Origin: Streptomyces sp. CB02056
GTDB taxonomy: Bacteria > Actinomycetota > Actinomycetes > Streptomycetales > Streptomycetaceae
NCBI RefSeq assembly: GCF_001905545.1
Contig: NZ_LIPD01000014.1
Location: 124,001-188,000 of the forward strand
Reading direction: 5' to 3'
Length of the DNA: 64,000 nucleotides
Below are positions 15,554-24,393 of the stretch, in pieces. The notes below the pieces were generated by a model. It did not search any database. It had not been told where the DNA came from and saw only the letters and a program-made list of their open reading frames with translations. A program made the translations under genes and the position numbers. The number at the start of each line of letters is the position of its first letter. Positions within the stretch are counted from its first letter, which is position 1.

Positions 15554-17956
15554 CTACTCGAAGGCGGCCGCCGCCTCGCGCAGCGCCCGGGCCACCGTCT
15601 CCGGGTCGTACGGCGCGGGCTCGCCGGGCCGGTAGGTGACGGAGTGCAGGGCGCCGGTGTAGCGGAAGGAGCGGTGCCGCTCGTACAGCGGCCAGGAGAC
15701 CGGGGACTTGCGGTCGATGCCGACGCTGATGCCCTGGAACGGGGCCATGCCGATCAGCTGGTGGACCGGGCCGAGCAGGGCGGGCTCCGCCCCGGCCGCG
15801 GCGCCGTCCCCGGTGTCGCCCACCGGCAGGCCGTCCACGAGCAGCCGGAACTCCCATCTGAGGTCGGCGACGGCGGTGACCTCCAGGGTGATCAGCCGGG
15901 CGCCGGCCGGCAGCGGGCCTCCGTCGGCCTCCAGCAGGTCGCCGTACTGGTTGTAGGCGAGGCGCAGCCGGCCGTCCTCGACGTAGAGGCTGTAGCCGCC
16001 GCCCTGGTCGCCGTGCGAGACCAGGACGCCCTGGTCGCCCGGCCGGTAGCCGTCGAGCGCGGCCTCGACCGTGAAGGAGCGGAAGGCGATCAGCCGGGAG
16101 GAGCGGTAGCGTTCCAGTTCGGGGGTGCCGGCCAGCAGGGTGACGGGGCGGCGCAGCCGCTCGGTCTCGGGGCCGCGCAGCGCGAGGGCGCCGCTGCCGT
16201 CGGCGAGCGGGAAGACCCCGTCGCGCCAGGCGGCGGCCTCCCAGGCGGCGGACAACTCCTTGACCAGGTCGGGGTGTTCGGCGGCGACGTCGTGGATCTC
16301 GGTGGGGTCGGTGCGCAGGTCGTACAGCGCCCACTCGCCGTCGTCGTACGGGGTGCCCGGGCGGTGCAGGGTGACCAGCTTCCAGCCGTCGCGGTAGTAG
16401 CTGCGGTTGCCGGTCATCTCGCAGTACTGCTCGTGGTGGGTGCCGGGCGCGGCGCCGTCGCGCAGCACGGAGGTGAAGCCGGTGCCGTCGAGCTCCTGGA
16501 CGGGGTGGCCCCGGCGCTCCGACGGCCGTTCCACGCCCGCGAGTTCGAGCAGGGTGGGCAGGATGTCGGTGACGTACTGGTATTGGGTGCGGACGCCGGT
16601 GTCGCCCTCGGCGCGGGGCAGGCCGGCCGGCCAGGAGAGCACGAAGGGGACGCGGACGCCGCCCGCGTAGGTCTGGCCCTTGTAGAGGCGGAAGGGGGTG
16701 TTGGAGGCCATGCCCCAGCCGCGCGGGTAGTGCACCAGGCTCCGCGGGCCGCCGATCAGGTCGATCTCGCGCCGGACGTCCGGGTTCCAGTCCGTCGGCA
16801 GGTTCGGGTGGTGGACGAAGCGGCTGAAGTAGCTGCGGGTGCCCTCGGCGCCGCCCTCGCCGGTGCCGCCGTTGTCGCTGGTGAACACGATGATGGTGTT
16901 GTCGAGTTCGCCGAGGGCGGCCAGGGTGTCGGTGAGCCGGCCGAGGTTCTGGTCGACGTTGTCGACCATCGCCGCGTACACCTCCATGTAGCGGGCGTAC
17001 AACGTCTGCTGGACGTCGGTGAGTTCGTCCCAGGGGCCGACCTCGTACCCGGCCTCGGAGTTGCGCTCGGGCAGCTCGGTGCCGGGCGGGAAGTGTCCGG
17101 CGGCCAGCTGGCGGGCGAAGCGGGTGCGGCGCAGCTCGTCCCAGCCGCCGTCGTAGCGGCCGCGGTGGCGGGCGAGGTCCTCGGGCTTGGCCTGGAGCGG
17201 GCCGTGCACGGCGTTGTGGGCGAGGTAGAGGAAGAAGGGCTTGTCGGCGTCGTGGGCGCGCAGTGAGGTGACCATCTTGACGGCCTGGTCGGTGATGTCG
17301 TCGGTGTAGTAGTAGCCGTCGGGGAACTCGTCGATGTCCAGCGGGCTGTTGTCGCGGACGAGTTGGTGCGGGTGGAAGAGGCTGGTCAGGCCCTCCAGGA
17401 CGCCGTAGTACTGGTCGAAGCCCTTCTGGAGCGGCCAGTTGGCGCGGTCGTCGGCGGCGTTGGAGGCGGAGTCCCGGGTGAGGTGCCACTTGCCGACCGC
17501 GTAGGTGGCGTAGCCGGCGTCGTGCAGTAGTTCGGCCAGGGTGGGGATGTCCCCGGCGACCTCCATGCCGTAGCCGGGGAAGCCCGGGTCGGCGTTGGCG
17601 ACGAAGGAGTAGCCGACCCGGTGCGGGTTGAGGCCGGTGAGCAGGGCCGCCCGGGCGGGGGAGCAGAGCGGCATGGTGTGGTAGTTGGCGAGCCGGACGC
17701 CGGTGGCGGCGAGGCGGTCCAGGGTGGGGGTGGGGATCTCGGCGCCGAACGGGCCGATGTCGCTGTAGCCCATGTCGTCGATCAGCACGACGACGATGTT
17801 GGGCGCGCCCTCGCGCGGGCGGACCCGCCGCGGCCAGGCGGGGACGGACTCGGCGAAGGTGCGGCCGACGGTGCCGGGGAAGCCCGCGTACGGGTCGCGG
17901 CGGTGCGGGTCGGGCTGCGGCGTCGGCCGGAGGTGCGGGTCGGGCGGGGTGCTCAT
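15554..17956 (-). CDS. Formylglycine-dependent sulfatase (arylsulfatase family)
   Basis: This 800-residue sulfatase is of the AtsA/arylsulfatase class. Metal ligands D60-D61 are in VVLIDDMGYSD. The cysteine to be converted to formylglycine is C98 in CSPAR, followed by ALLTG. Then come VGKWHL (the conserved lysine/histidine pair), FTSDNGG (second metal site) and the strand SWPAGLPRAEG. The C-terminal ~200 residues form a lectin-like beta-sandwich seen in long bacterial arylsulfatases. There is no signal peptide, so it is probably cytoplasmic and acts on imported sulfate esters. The ATG has CGGAG 9 bp upstream. It lies 50 bp after the ABC ATPase gene of the sulfur operon. Confidence 0.93.
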   Translation of the reverse strand: MSTPPDPHLRPTPQPDPHRRDPYAGFPGTVGRTFAESVPAWPRRVRPREGAPNIVVVLIDDMGYSDIGPFGAEIPTPTLDRLAATGVRLANYHTMPLCSPARAALLTGLNPHRVGYSFVANADPGFPGYGMEVAGDIPTLAELLHDAGYATYAVGKWHLTRDSASNAADDRANWPLQKGFDQYYGVLEGLTSLFHPHQLVRDNSPLDIDEFPDGYYYTDDITDQAVKMVTSLRAHDADKPFFLYLAHNAVHGPLQAKPEDLARHRGRYDGGWDELRRTRFARQLAAGHFPPGTELPERNSEAGYEVGPWDELTDVQQTLYARYMEVYAAMVDNVDQNLGRLTDTLAALGELDNTIIVFTSDNGGTGEGGAEGTRSYFSRFVHHPNLPTDWNPDVRREIDLIGGPRSLVHYPRGWGMASNTPFRLYKGQTYAGGVRVPFVLSWPAGLPRAEGDTGVRTQYQYVTDILPTLLELAGVERPSERRGHPVQELDGTGFTSVLRDGAAPGTHHEQYCEMTGNRSYYRDGWKLVTLHRPGTPYDDGEWALYDLRTDPTEIHDVAAEHPDLVKELSAAWEAAAWRDGVFPLADGSGALALRGPETERLRRPVTLLAGTPELERYRSSRLIAFRSFTVEAALDGYRPGDQGVLVSHGDQGGGYSLYVEDGRLRLAYNQYGDLLEADGGPLPAGARLITLEVTAVADLRWEFRLLVDGLPVGDTGDGAAAGAEPALLGPVHQLIGMAPFQGISVGIDRKSPVSWPLYERHRSFRYTGALHSVTYRPGEPAPYDPETVARALREAAAAFE

Positions 17957-18006
17957 ACGGTGCTCCGGGGGTGGCTCGGGCGGGTGGCGGCTCAGCGGGC
18001 GCCGGC

Positions 18007-19617
18007 TCAGCGGCTGGCGGCCGGAGCGGGCTCCAGGCCCGGCACGGCGGCCAACAGCTCGGCGGTGTAGGGGTGTTCGGGCGCGGTGACGACCCGGTCG
18101 GCCGGACCGGTCTCGACGATCCGGCCGCGGTGCATCACCGCGATCCGGTGGCTGACCCGGCGGACCACCGCCAGGTCGTGGGCGATGAACAGGACGGCCA
18201 GGCCGAGTTCGCGCTGGAGCCGGGCGAGCAGCTCGATCACCTGGGCCTGGACCGAGACGTCCAGCGCGGAGACCGGCTCGTCGCAGACCAGCACGCTCGG
18301 CTCGGGCGCCAGGGCCCGGGCGATGCCGATGCGTTGGCGCTGGCCGCCGGAGAAGGCGCGCGGGTGGCGGTCGGCCACGGTCGGGTCCAGCCCGACCTGC
18401 TCCAGCAGTTCGGCGACCCGGGCGGCGCGCTGCTCCCGGTCGCCGAGGCGGTGGGCGATCAGCGGTTCGGCGATGATCTGCCCGGCGGTCATCCGGGGGT
18501 TGAGCGAGGAGTACGGGTCCTGGAAGACGAGTTGGACCTCGCGGTGCGGCCCGTCGCGCCGTGCCCCGCGGCCGAGTTCCTCGCCGCGGAAGCGGATGCT
18601 GCCGCCGGACGGCGGGTGCGCCTGGGCCAGCGCCCGGGCCAGGGTGGACTTGCCGGAGCCGGACTCCCCGACCAGGCCCAGCGTCTCGCCGGGGTGCAGG
18701 TCGAGGTCGACGCCGTGCAGCGCGGTGACGGCGCGCCGCCGGGAGCCGTACGTCTTGGTCAGGCCGCGGACGGTGAGCAGCGGCCGGGTGCCCGGGGTGC
18801 TGTTGGCGGCCGCCCGGGAGGGCTCCTCCAGGCGCGGAACGGCGGCCAACAGCTCCCGGGTGTACGGGTGTTCGGGCCGGGCGAGGACCTCGGCGGTGGC
18901 GCCGCTCTCGACCACCCGGCCGTGCCGCATGACCAGCAGCCGGCGGCAGGTCCGGGCGATCACCCCGAGGTCGTGGCTGATCACCACCAGGGCGGTGCCG
19001 GTCTCCCGGTTGATCCGGGTCAGCAGCCGCAGGATCTGCTGCTGGACGGTGGGGTCGAGGGCGGTGGTCGGCTCGTCGGCGACCAGCACCTCGGCGTCGT
19101 GGGCGAGTGCGAGGGCGATCATGATGCGCTGGCGCTGGCCGCCGGAGAACCGGTGCGGGTGGTCGCGCAGTCGGCCGGCGGCGTCGGGGATGCCGACCAG
19201 GTCGAGCAACTCGGCGGCCCGGGCCCGCCGTTCGGCCTTCCGCAGGGGGCCGCCGTGGGCGCGCAGTGCCTCGTCCAGTTGGCGGCCGACGGTGAGCACG
19301 GGGTTGAGCGAGGACATCGGGTCCTGGAAGACCATGGCGATCCGCCGCCCGCGCAGGGCGCGCAGCGCGGTCTCGGGGAGGGTGGCGAGGTCCTGCCCGG
19401 CGAGGTGGACCGAGCCGGCGGTGATCCGGCCGCCGGGCGGCAGCATCCGCAGCAGCGCCAGCGCGGTGGTGGACTTGCCGGAGCCGGACTCGCCGACGAT
19501 GCCCAGGGTGTCGCCCGCTCCGAGGTCGAAGGAGACGCCGTCGACGGCCGTGGTGCCCTGGGGGTCGGAATCGCCGAACCGTACGGTGAGGTCGGTGACG
19601 CGGAGCACGGTGGTCAT
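18007..19617 (-). CDS. Fused double ATPase of a peptide/opine-type ABC importer (DppD-DppF fusion)
   Basis: This 536-residue protein has two complete ABC ATPase modules in one chain, replacing the separate DppD and DppF. Module 1 (about 1-255) has GESGSGKST, signature FSGGQRQRI and Walker B VLVADEPTTALD. Module 2 (about 275-536) has GESGSGKSTLA, FSGGQRQRIGIARAL and VLVCDEPVSALD. Both Walker A lysines, signatures and Walker B glutamates are intact, so both sites should hydrolyse ATP. ATG at 19617 overlaps the stop of the upstream permease gene (ATGA). It powers import through the two permeases that precede it in the operon; context suggests an organosulfur substrate. Confidence 0.93.
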   Translation of the reverse strand: MTTVLRVTDLTVRFGDSDPQGTTAVDGVSFDLGAGDTLGIVGESGSGKSTTALALLRMLPPGGRITAGSVHLAGQDLATLPETALRALRGRRIAMVFQDPMSSLNPVLTVGRQLDEALRAHGGPLRKAERRARAAELLDLVGIPDAAGRLRDHPHRFSGGQRQRIMIALALAHDAEVLVADEPTTALDPTVQQQILRLLTRINRETGTALVVISHDLGVIARTCRRLLVMRHGRVVESGATAEVLARPEHPYTRELLAAVPRLEEPSRAAANSTPGTRPLLTVRGLTKTYGSRRRAVTALHGVDLDLHPGETLGLVGESGSGKSTLARALAQAHPPSGGSIRFRGEELGRGARRDGPHREVQLVFQDPYSSLNPRMTAGQIIAEPLIAHRLGDREQRAARVAELLEQVGLDPTVADRHPRAFSGGQRQRIGIARALAPEPSVLVCDEPVSALDVSVQAQVIELLARLQRELGLAVLFIAHDLAVVRRVSHRIAVMHRGRIVETGPADRVVTAPEHPYTAELLAAVPGLEPAPAASR

Positions 19618-20462
19618 CGGCGGATCCCCCGGTTCAGGGCCTCGGCGATCAGCGTGAAGCCGAGCACCAGCGCGGTGGTGGCGGCCAGCGGGGCGGCCGC
19701 GAAGGTCGGGTGGGTGGCCAGGTAGGCGACGGACTGGCTGAGGATGCTGCCCAGGGTGGGCTCCGGCGGGCGGACCCCGAGGCCGAGGAAGCTCATCGCG
19801 CCCTCGATGAACACGCCGAGCGAGAGTGCCACGGCGGTCTGCACGATCAGCGGGTCGACGGCGTTGGGCAGTACGTGCCGCAGCAGCACCCGGGCCCGGG
19901 AGGCGCCGCCGACCCGGGCCGCCAGGGCGTACTCGCGCTCCCGCTGGACGAGGATGCCGGCCCGCAACTGCCGTCCGTAGCCGGGGATCTCGGCCAGCGC
20001 GATGACGATCACCACCGGCCAGCGGCCCGGGCCGAGGACGGCGGTGACGGCCAGGGCGAGGATGAGCCCGGGGAAGGCGAGCAGCAGGTCGAAGGCGCGC
20101 TGGACGGCGAGGTCGGACCACCGGGAGGTGGCCGCGAGCAGGGCGGCGGAGCAGCCGAGCAGGGCGCCGACCGGGACGGCGGTGACGATCAGCGCGAGGT
20201 CGGTGCCGATGCCGTGCAGCACCCGGCTGTACAGGTCGCGGCCGAGGTCGTCGGTGCCGAAGGGGTGCGCGGCGCCGGGGCCGGCCAGGGCGAGCGCGCT
20301 CTGGGCGTTCGGGTCGGTGCCGGTGAGCAGCGGTGCGAGCAGTCCGGCCAGGGCGACGGCGCCGACCAGGACGAGGCCGGTCAGGCCGCGCGGGCTGAGC
20401 AGGGCGGCGCGGTAACGGCCGCGCGGTGCTGTGGGCTTGAGGGGAAGGGCGGTGGTGGTCAT
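19614..20462 (-). CDS. DppC-type ABC permease
   Basis: This 282-residue integral membrane permease of the peptide/nickel importer family has about six membrane segments. The N-terminal OppC-like segment and the periplasmic motif AHPFGTDDLGRDLYSRVLHG ('GTDxxGRDxxSR') are diagnostic for DppC. The EAA loop reads EREYALAARVGGASRARVLLRHVLPNA. It starts 5 bp after the dppB-like stop and overlaps the ATPase gene by 4 bp. Confidence 0.92.
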   Translation of the reverse strand: MTTTALPLKPTAPRGRYRAALLSPRGLTGLVLVGAVALAGLLAPLLTGTDPNAQSALALAGPGAAHPFGTDDLGRDLYSRVLHGIGTDLALIVTAVPVGALLGCSAALLAATSRWSDLAVQRAFDLLLAFPGLILALAVTAVLGPGRWPVVIVIALAEIPGYGRQLRAGILVQREREYALAARVGGASRARVLLRHVLPNAVDPLIVQTAVALSLGVFIEGAMSFLGLGVRPPEPTLGSILSQSVAYLATHPTFAAAPLAATTALVLGFTLIAEALNRGIRR

Positions 20463-20466
20463 CGGG

Positions 20467-21411
20467 TCACTCCCAGCGGATCCGGGGGTCGAGCCAGGTG
20501 TAGGCCAGGTCGGTGAGCAGTTGGACGGCCACGTAGACCGCGACCACGAGCAGCAGCAGGTCCTGCACCAGCGGGTAGTCCCGGCGCAGCACGCCCTGCT
20601 CGATCAGCTGGCCGAGGCCCGGCCAGGCGAAGATCCGTTCCACCAGGACGGCCCCGGCGACGAGGTGGCCGGTCTGGAGGCCGAGGACGGTGACGGCGGA
20701 GGGCAGCGCGTTGGGCAGGGCGTGCCGCCAGACGATCCGCCGTCGGGAGACGCCGAGCGCGGTCGCGGTGCGGACGTAGTCCTCGGCGAGGGCGCGTTCG
20801 ATGCCGTCCTTGAGGTAGCGGGCCAGCACGGCGGCGCTGGGCAGGGCCAGGCAGAGGGCGGGCATCGCCAGGTACTGCACGGCCAGGTCCGGTTCGGCGA
20901 GCAGGGACTCGTGCCCGCCGGCCGGGAGCAGTTCGAAGGAGACGGCGAACAGCAGGACCAGCAGGACGCCGGTGACGAACGGCGGGACCGCCAGCACACC
21001 GGTGGTGACCGCCTGGACGGCGGCGGCGACCGGGCCGCGCCTGGTGGTGGCGCCGACCACGCCCAGCGGCAGCGCGATCAGCACCACCAGCAGCAGGGCG
21101 CCGAGGGTGAGTTGGACGGTGGCGCCGAGGCCGTTGCCGATCAGGTCGGAGACCTGGCCGCCGATCGCGTAGCTCGGCCCGAGATCGCCGCTCAGCAGGT
21201 GGCCGAGCCAGCTGACGTACTGGCCGAACAGCGGTTGGTCGAGCCCGAGTCGACCGCGGATGGCGGCGACGGTGGCGGGGGAGGCGTCCGGCCCGGCGAG
21301 CGTGGTGGCCGGGTCGCCGGGGATCAGCCGGAGGATGAGGAAGACCAGGAAGGAGGCGAGGGCGAGGACGAGCAGTCCGCTGGGGAGGCGTTTCAGGAGG
21401 AAGGTGCGCAT
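20467..21411 (-). CDS. DppB-type ABC permease
   Basis: This 314-residue permease is the partner of the DppC-type gene downstream. The N-terminal transmembrane helix (LLVLALASFLVFLILRLIPG) with the RLIPGDPA motif is typical of DppB/OppB. The EAA loop reads AEDYVRTATALGVSRRRIVWRHALPNA and the C-terminus YTWLDPRIRW is the family 'D.R' ending. ATG at 21411 is 20 bp after the lipoprotein gene. Confidence 0.92.
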   Translation of the reverse strand: MRTFLLKRLPSGLLVLALASFLVFLILRLIPGDPATTLAGPDASPATVAAIRGRLGLDQPLFGQYVSWLGHLLSGDLGPSYAIGGQVSDLIGNGLGATVQLTLGALLLVVLIALPLGVVGATTRRGPVAAAVQAVTTGVLAVPPFVTGVLLVLLFAVSFELLPAGGHESLLAEPDLAVQYLAMPALCLALPSAAVLARYLKDGIERALAEDYVRTATALGVSRRRIVWRHALPNALPSAVTVLGLQTGHLVAGAVLVERIFAWPGLGQLIEQGVLRRDYPLVQDLLLLVVAVYVAVQLLTDLAYTWLDPRIRWE

Positions 21412-21431
21412 GGGGTTCCGGGCCGTCCTGC

Positions 21432-23018
21432 TCAGGCCGTGAGGTAGGCGTCGTCGAGGTTGAGGTAGCCGAACTTGTTGAGCGTGACGCCCCGGGCCCG
21501 GCGGCCCGCGACCTCGACCAGTCCGGCGATGGCGAGGTCGATCACGAACTCCTCGTCCAGCAGCACGTCGGTGATCTGCTGGTGGAGGGCCCTGGCCTCG
21601 GGGCTGTCGCTGTCGCTGCGGTTCCAGGCGCGCTGCACCACGTCGGTGTAGGCGGGGGAGGCGAAGCGGGAGCTGTTCCTGGCCTCGTTGAAGGGGTAGG
21701 CGCTCACCGCGAGGGTGGCGGGCTGGAGTTGGGCGAAGCCGTGGCTGAGCGTCCACAGGGCGGGCATGGACTGGGAGATCAGCTGTTTCTGCATGGTCGG
21801 CGAGTCGGCGGGCTGGAGCACCGTCTCGATGCCGACCTGCCGGAGGTCGTACTGGAGGATCTGCGCGATGGCCGTCGGCCCGGCCTCGTTGGAGTGGGCG
21901 AAGGGCAGGGTGATGTGCTCGGCGCCCGCCTCCCGGAGCAGCGCCCGGGCCCGTTCCGGGTCGTGCCGGTAGTGGGTGGCGCCGGCCTCGGTGTAGGCCG
22001 GGGAGGACTTGGGCCAGGGCACCGAGGAGACGGTGCCGTAGCCGCCGAGGGCCTGTTGGACGAGCCGGTCGCGGTCGACGGCCCAGGCGATGGCCTGGCG
22101 GACGCGCTTGTCGCGGACGTGCTCGGCGGTGACGTCCACGCCGATGTAGTGGGCGCCGGAGCCGGTGTCGTACTGCCTGATCCGGAACCGCGGGTCCTCG
22201 ACCAGGGTCGCGGCGTCCTTGCCGCGGACGGTGTAGGAGAGGTGGGTCTGGCCGGTCCTGAGCGAGGACAGCAGCGACTCCGCCTGCGGGATGATCCGGA
22301 TCTCCACGCCGTCGAGGTGGGGGCGGCCGGGGGTCCAGTACTGCTCGTTGCGGGCGAAGGAGAGCGAGGAGCCGGGCTTGCGCCCGGTGAGGGCGAACGG
22401 TCCGGTGCCGATCAGCCGGGTGCCGGCGACGGCGTCCTCGATGCTCTCCCGGTCCGGGACGATCATGAACTCGAAGAGGTCGAAGAGGTTGCTCACCGGG
22501 TGGGCGAGCACCAGGGTCAGCTCGAAGTCGCCGTTCCTGCGGAAGTCGGTGACGGCGGCGGCGGTGGACCTCAACTGGGCGGAGCGGGCCGGGTTCTGGA
22601 GGTTCCGGACGGCGAAGACGACGTCGTCGGCGGTGAACCGGCGGCCGCTGTGGAACAGCACGTCCTCGCGCAGCTCGAGGGTCACGTTCAGGCCGTCCGG
22701 CGAGACCTCCCAGGCGGTGGCGAGCTCGGGCTGCGGCCGGAGCCGGTCGTCGTACCGGGTGAGGGTGTTGAAGGCGAGGCGCTGGACGAGGGTGTTGGCG
22801 CTCACGGCGAAGAGCAGGCTCGGGGTGATGTCGATGCCGGTCGCGACGGTCAGCACGCCGCCCCGGCGCGGGGAGTCGGCGTCCACGGCACCGGCCGCGT
22901 TCCGGGCGTGCTCGACGGCCGAGCGGCAGCCCGCGAGCGTCAGCAGTCCGGTGCCGGCGAGGCCCGCGCGCAGCAGGGCGCGGCGGCTCGGGGCGGGGGG
23001 ACGGGGGAGCGCGGTCAT
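21432..23018 (-). CDS. Peptide/organosulfur ABC transporter solute-binding lipoprotein
   Basis: This 528-residue SBP of family 5 (DppA/OppA fold) has the signal SRRALLRAGLAGTGLLTLAGC with lipobox LAGC, and an RR pair that could allow Tat export. The SBP_bac_5 core shows LATAWEVSPDGLNVTLELREDVLFHSG and FTADDVVFAVRN, then VRQAIAWAVDRDRLV, all standard for the family. A GAAGGA ribosome site precedes the ATG at 23018. It is transcribed after the ROK repressor, with a 40-bp tandem duplication in the gap. Ligand is inferred from the operon (sulfate ester or sulfonate), since family-5 SBPs also bind peptides, nickel and sugars. Confidence 0.9.
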   Translation of the reverse strand: MTALPRPPAPSRRALLRAGLAGTGLLTLAGCRSAVEHARNAAGAVDADSPRRGGVLTVATGIDITPSLLFAVSANTLVQRLAFNTLTRYDDRLRPQPELATAWEVSPDGLNVTLELREDVLFHSGRRFTADDVVFAVRNLQNPARSAQLRSTAAAVTDFRRNGDFELTLVLAHPVSNLFDLFEFMIVPDRESIEDAVAGTRLIGTGPFALTGRKPGSSLSFARNEQYWTPGRPHLDGVEIRIIPQAESLLSSLRTGQTHLSYTVRGKDAATLVEDPRFRIRQYDTGSGAHYIGVDVTAEHVRDKRVRQAIAWAVDRDRLVQQALGGYGTVSSVPWPKSSPAYTEAGATHYRHDPERARALLREAGAEHITLPFAHSNEAGPTAIAQILQYDLRQVGIETVLQPADSPTMQKQLISQSMPALWTLSHGFAQLQPATLAVSAYPFNEARNSSRFASPAYTDVVQRAWNRSDSDSPEARALHQQITDVLLDEEFVIDLAIAGLVEVAGRRARGVTLNKFGYLNLDDAYLTA

Positions 23019-23030
23019 GGCGGTCCTTCG

Positions 23031-23109
23031 GGGGCGGCTGCGGGTGATCGGGGGCGGTTTCGCGGGGTCGGGGGCGGCTGCGGGTGATCGGGGCGGTTTC
23101 GCGGGATCG
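23031..23109 (-). repeat. 40-bp tandem duplication between ROK regulator and SBP genes
   Basis: Two near-identical units (23031-23070 and 23071-23109), each starting GGGGCGGCTGCGGGTGATCG, are followed by a partial third unit (GGGGCGGTTAG). The unit itself holds two GGGGCGG boxes. They fill the whole intercistronic region between the regulator stop and the lipoprotein ribosome site. Confidence 0.85.
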
Positions 23110-23116
23110 GGGGCGG

Positions 23117-24355
23117 TTAGGGACGGTGGGCGGCGCGGGGTGCGGTGAGCGCGTGGACCGGCCGGGCGTACAGCTCGCCGAGCACCGGCGCTCCGGCGGC
23201 CACGGCGAGCACGTCCCGGCCGCGCGGCTGGGCGATCAGCAGGCCGGCGTCCCGGTGCAGGTGCGAGCGGAGCGCGAACTCGGCCCGGACGACGTCGAGA
23301 TGGGCCGGGTCGAGGAGGGCGAAGGTCTCGGTCAGCACCACCAGGTCGGGGTTGACCACGTCGGCGAGCAGGGCGAGCGCGCGGCCGACGATCCGGGCCC
23401 GGTTGCGGACCAGCCGGCCGGCCGTCGGGTCGCCGCGCCGGACGGCGGCGATCAGCTGGGCCCGGTCCGGTCCGGCGGTGACCCCCTCGGCGGTGGCCGC
23501 CGCGAACAGCGCGGTGTCCGAGGCGGCCACCGAGAGACAGCCGAGCCGCCCGCAGTGGCAGCGCTCCCGGCTGTCCGCGTCCGGGTCGGTGACCGTCCCG
23601 GAGACCGGGAGGTGGCCGAGGTCGCCGGTGGCCGAGGGCGGGCCCAGGTGGACGGTGCCCGCGACCGCGAGCGCCGCGTCCACCACGTGGCCGACGAACA
23701 GCTGGACCATGCTGCGGCGGGCCGCCGGGTGGCCGAAGAGGATCTCCGCCAGGGTGAGCGCCCGGGCGTGGTTGTCCACCTGGACGGGCAGTCCGGTGGC
23801 GGCCGTCAGCTGCTCGCGCAGCGGCAGGTCCCGCCACCGCAGCGGATCGTGCCGGACGACCACCCCGGCCGCCGGGTCGACGGAGCCGCCGGTGACGGCG
23901 CCGAGGCCGACCACCGTACGGTCGCCGCGCAGGGTGTCGATCAGCCGGGGCAGCCGGGCCAGCAGCGGGCGCAGCAGCTCCGGGCCGGTCCGGCCGCGGT
24001 GCGGGACCTCCTTGCGCCGCAGCACCCGGCCGCGCAGGTCGAGCAGCGCGACGGTGGTGAACGGCAGGCCGATGTGCAGCCCGGCCACGGCCAGGCGGTC
24101 CGGGTCGAGGTCGAGCGGCAGTTGGGGGCGGCCCAGGGTGCCGGCGCCGGCGGCCGCCAACTCGGGCCGTTCGTGCAGGAGTCCGAGCCGGACCAGGTCC
24201 ACCGCCTGCCGGGAGACGGCCGAGGCGCTGAGCCCGGTGAGCGCGGCGACCCGGCTGCGGGCGATCGGCCCGTGGTCGAGCACCGTGCGCAGGACGGCGG
24301 AGGCGTTGGCGTCCCGGCGGTCGTCGCCGGCGCGCGGGGCGGTGGACGTGGTCAT
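23117..24355 (-). CDS. ROK-family transcriptional regulator (NagC/XylR type)
   Basis: This 412-residue regulator has an N-terminal winged helix (residues ~18-75: LDHGPIARSRVAALTGLSASAVSRQ) and a C-terminal ROK sugar-kinase-like domain. The ROK zinc motif is CHCGRLGCL, normally followed by E; here the next residue is serine, and kinase catalytic residues are missing, as in regulators. Lying second in the sulfur operon, between the dioxygenase and the transporter, it probably controls this operon in response to an imported ligand. A sugar or glycoside sulfate would fit both a ROK sensor and the sulfatase, but this is inference. Confidence 0.87.
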   Translation of the reverse strand: MTTSTAPRAGDDRRDANASAVLRTVLDHGPIARSRVAALTGLSASAVSRQAVDLVRLGLLHERPELAAAGAGTLGRPQLPLDLDPDRLAVAGLHIGLPFTTVALLDLRGRVLRRKEVPHRGRTGPELLRPLLARLPRLIDTLRGDRTVVGLGAVTGGSVDPAAGVVVRHDPLRWRDLPLREQLTAATGLPVQVDNHARALTLAEILFGHPAARRSMVQLFVGHVVDAALAVAGTVHLGPPSATGDLGHLPVSGTVTDPDADSRERCHCGRLGCLSVAASDTALFAAATAEGVTAGPDRAQLIAAVRRGDPTAGRLVRNRARIVGRALALLADVVNPDLVVLTETFALLDPAHLDVVRAEFALRSHLHRDAGLLIAQPRGRDVLAVAAGAPVLGELYARPVHALTAPRAAHRP

Positions 24356-24393
24356 CGGCGCGGATCTTCTGCCGTGGTCCCTCGCGGCCCCGG

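Noticed and set aside
23117..24355. ROK protein at 23117 as a sugar kinase
   Set aside because: It has an N-terminal winged helix and lacks the catalytic acidic residue after the Cys motif; the kinase is the protein at 40293.
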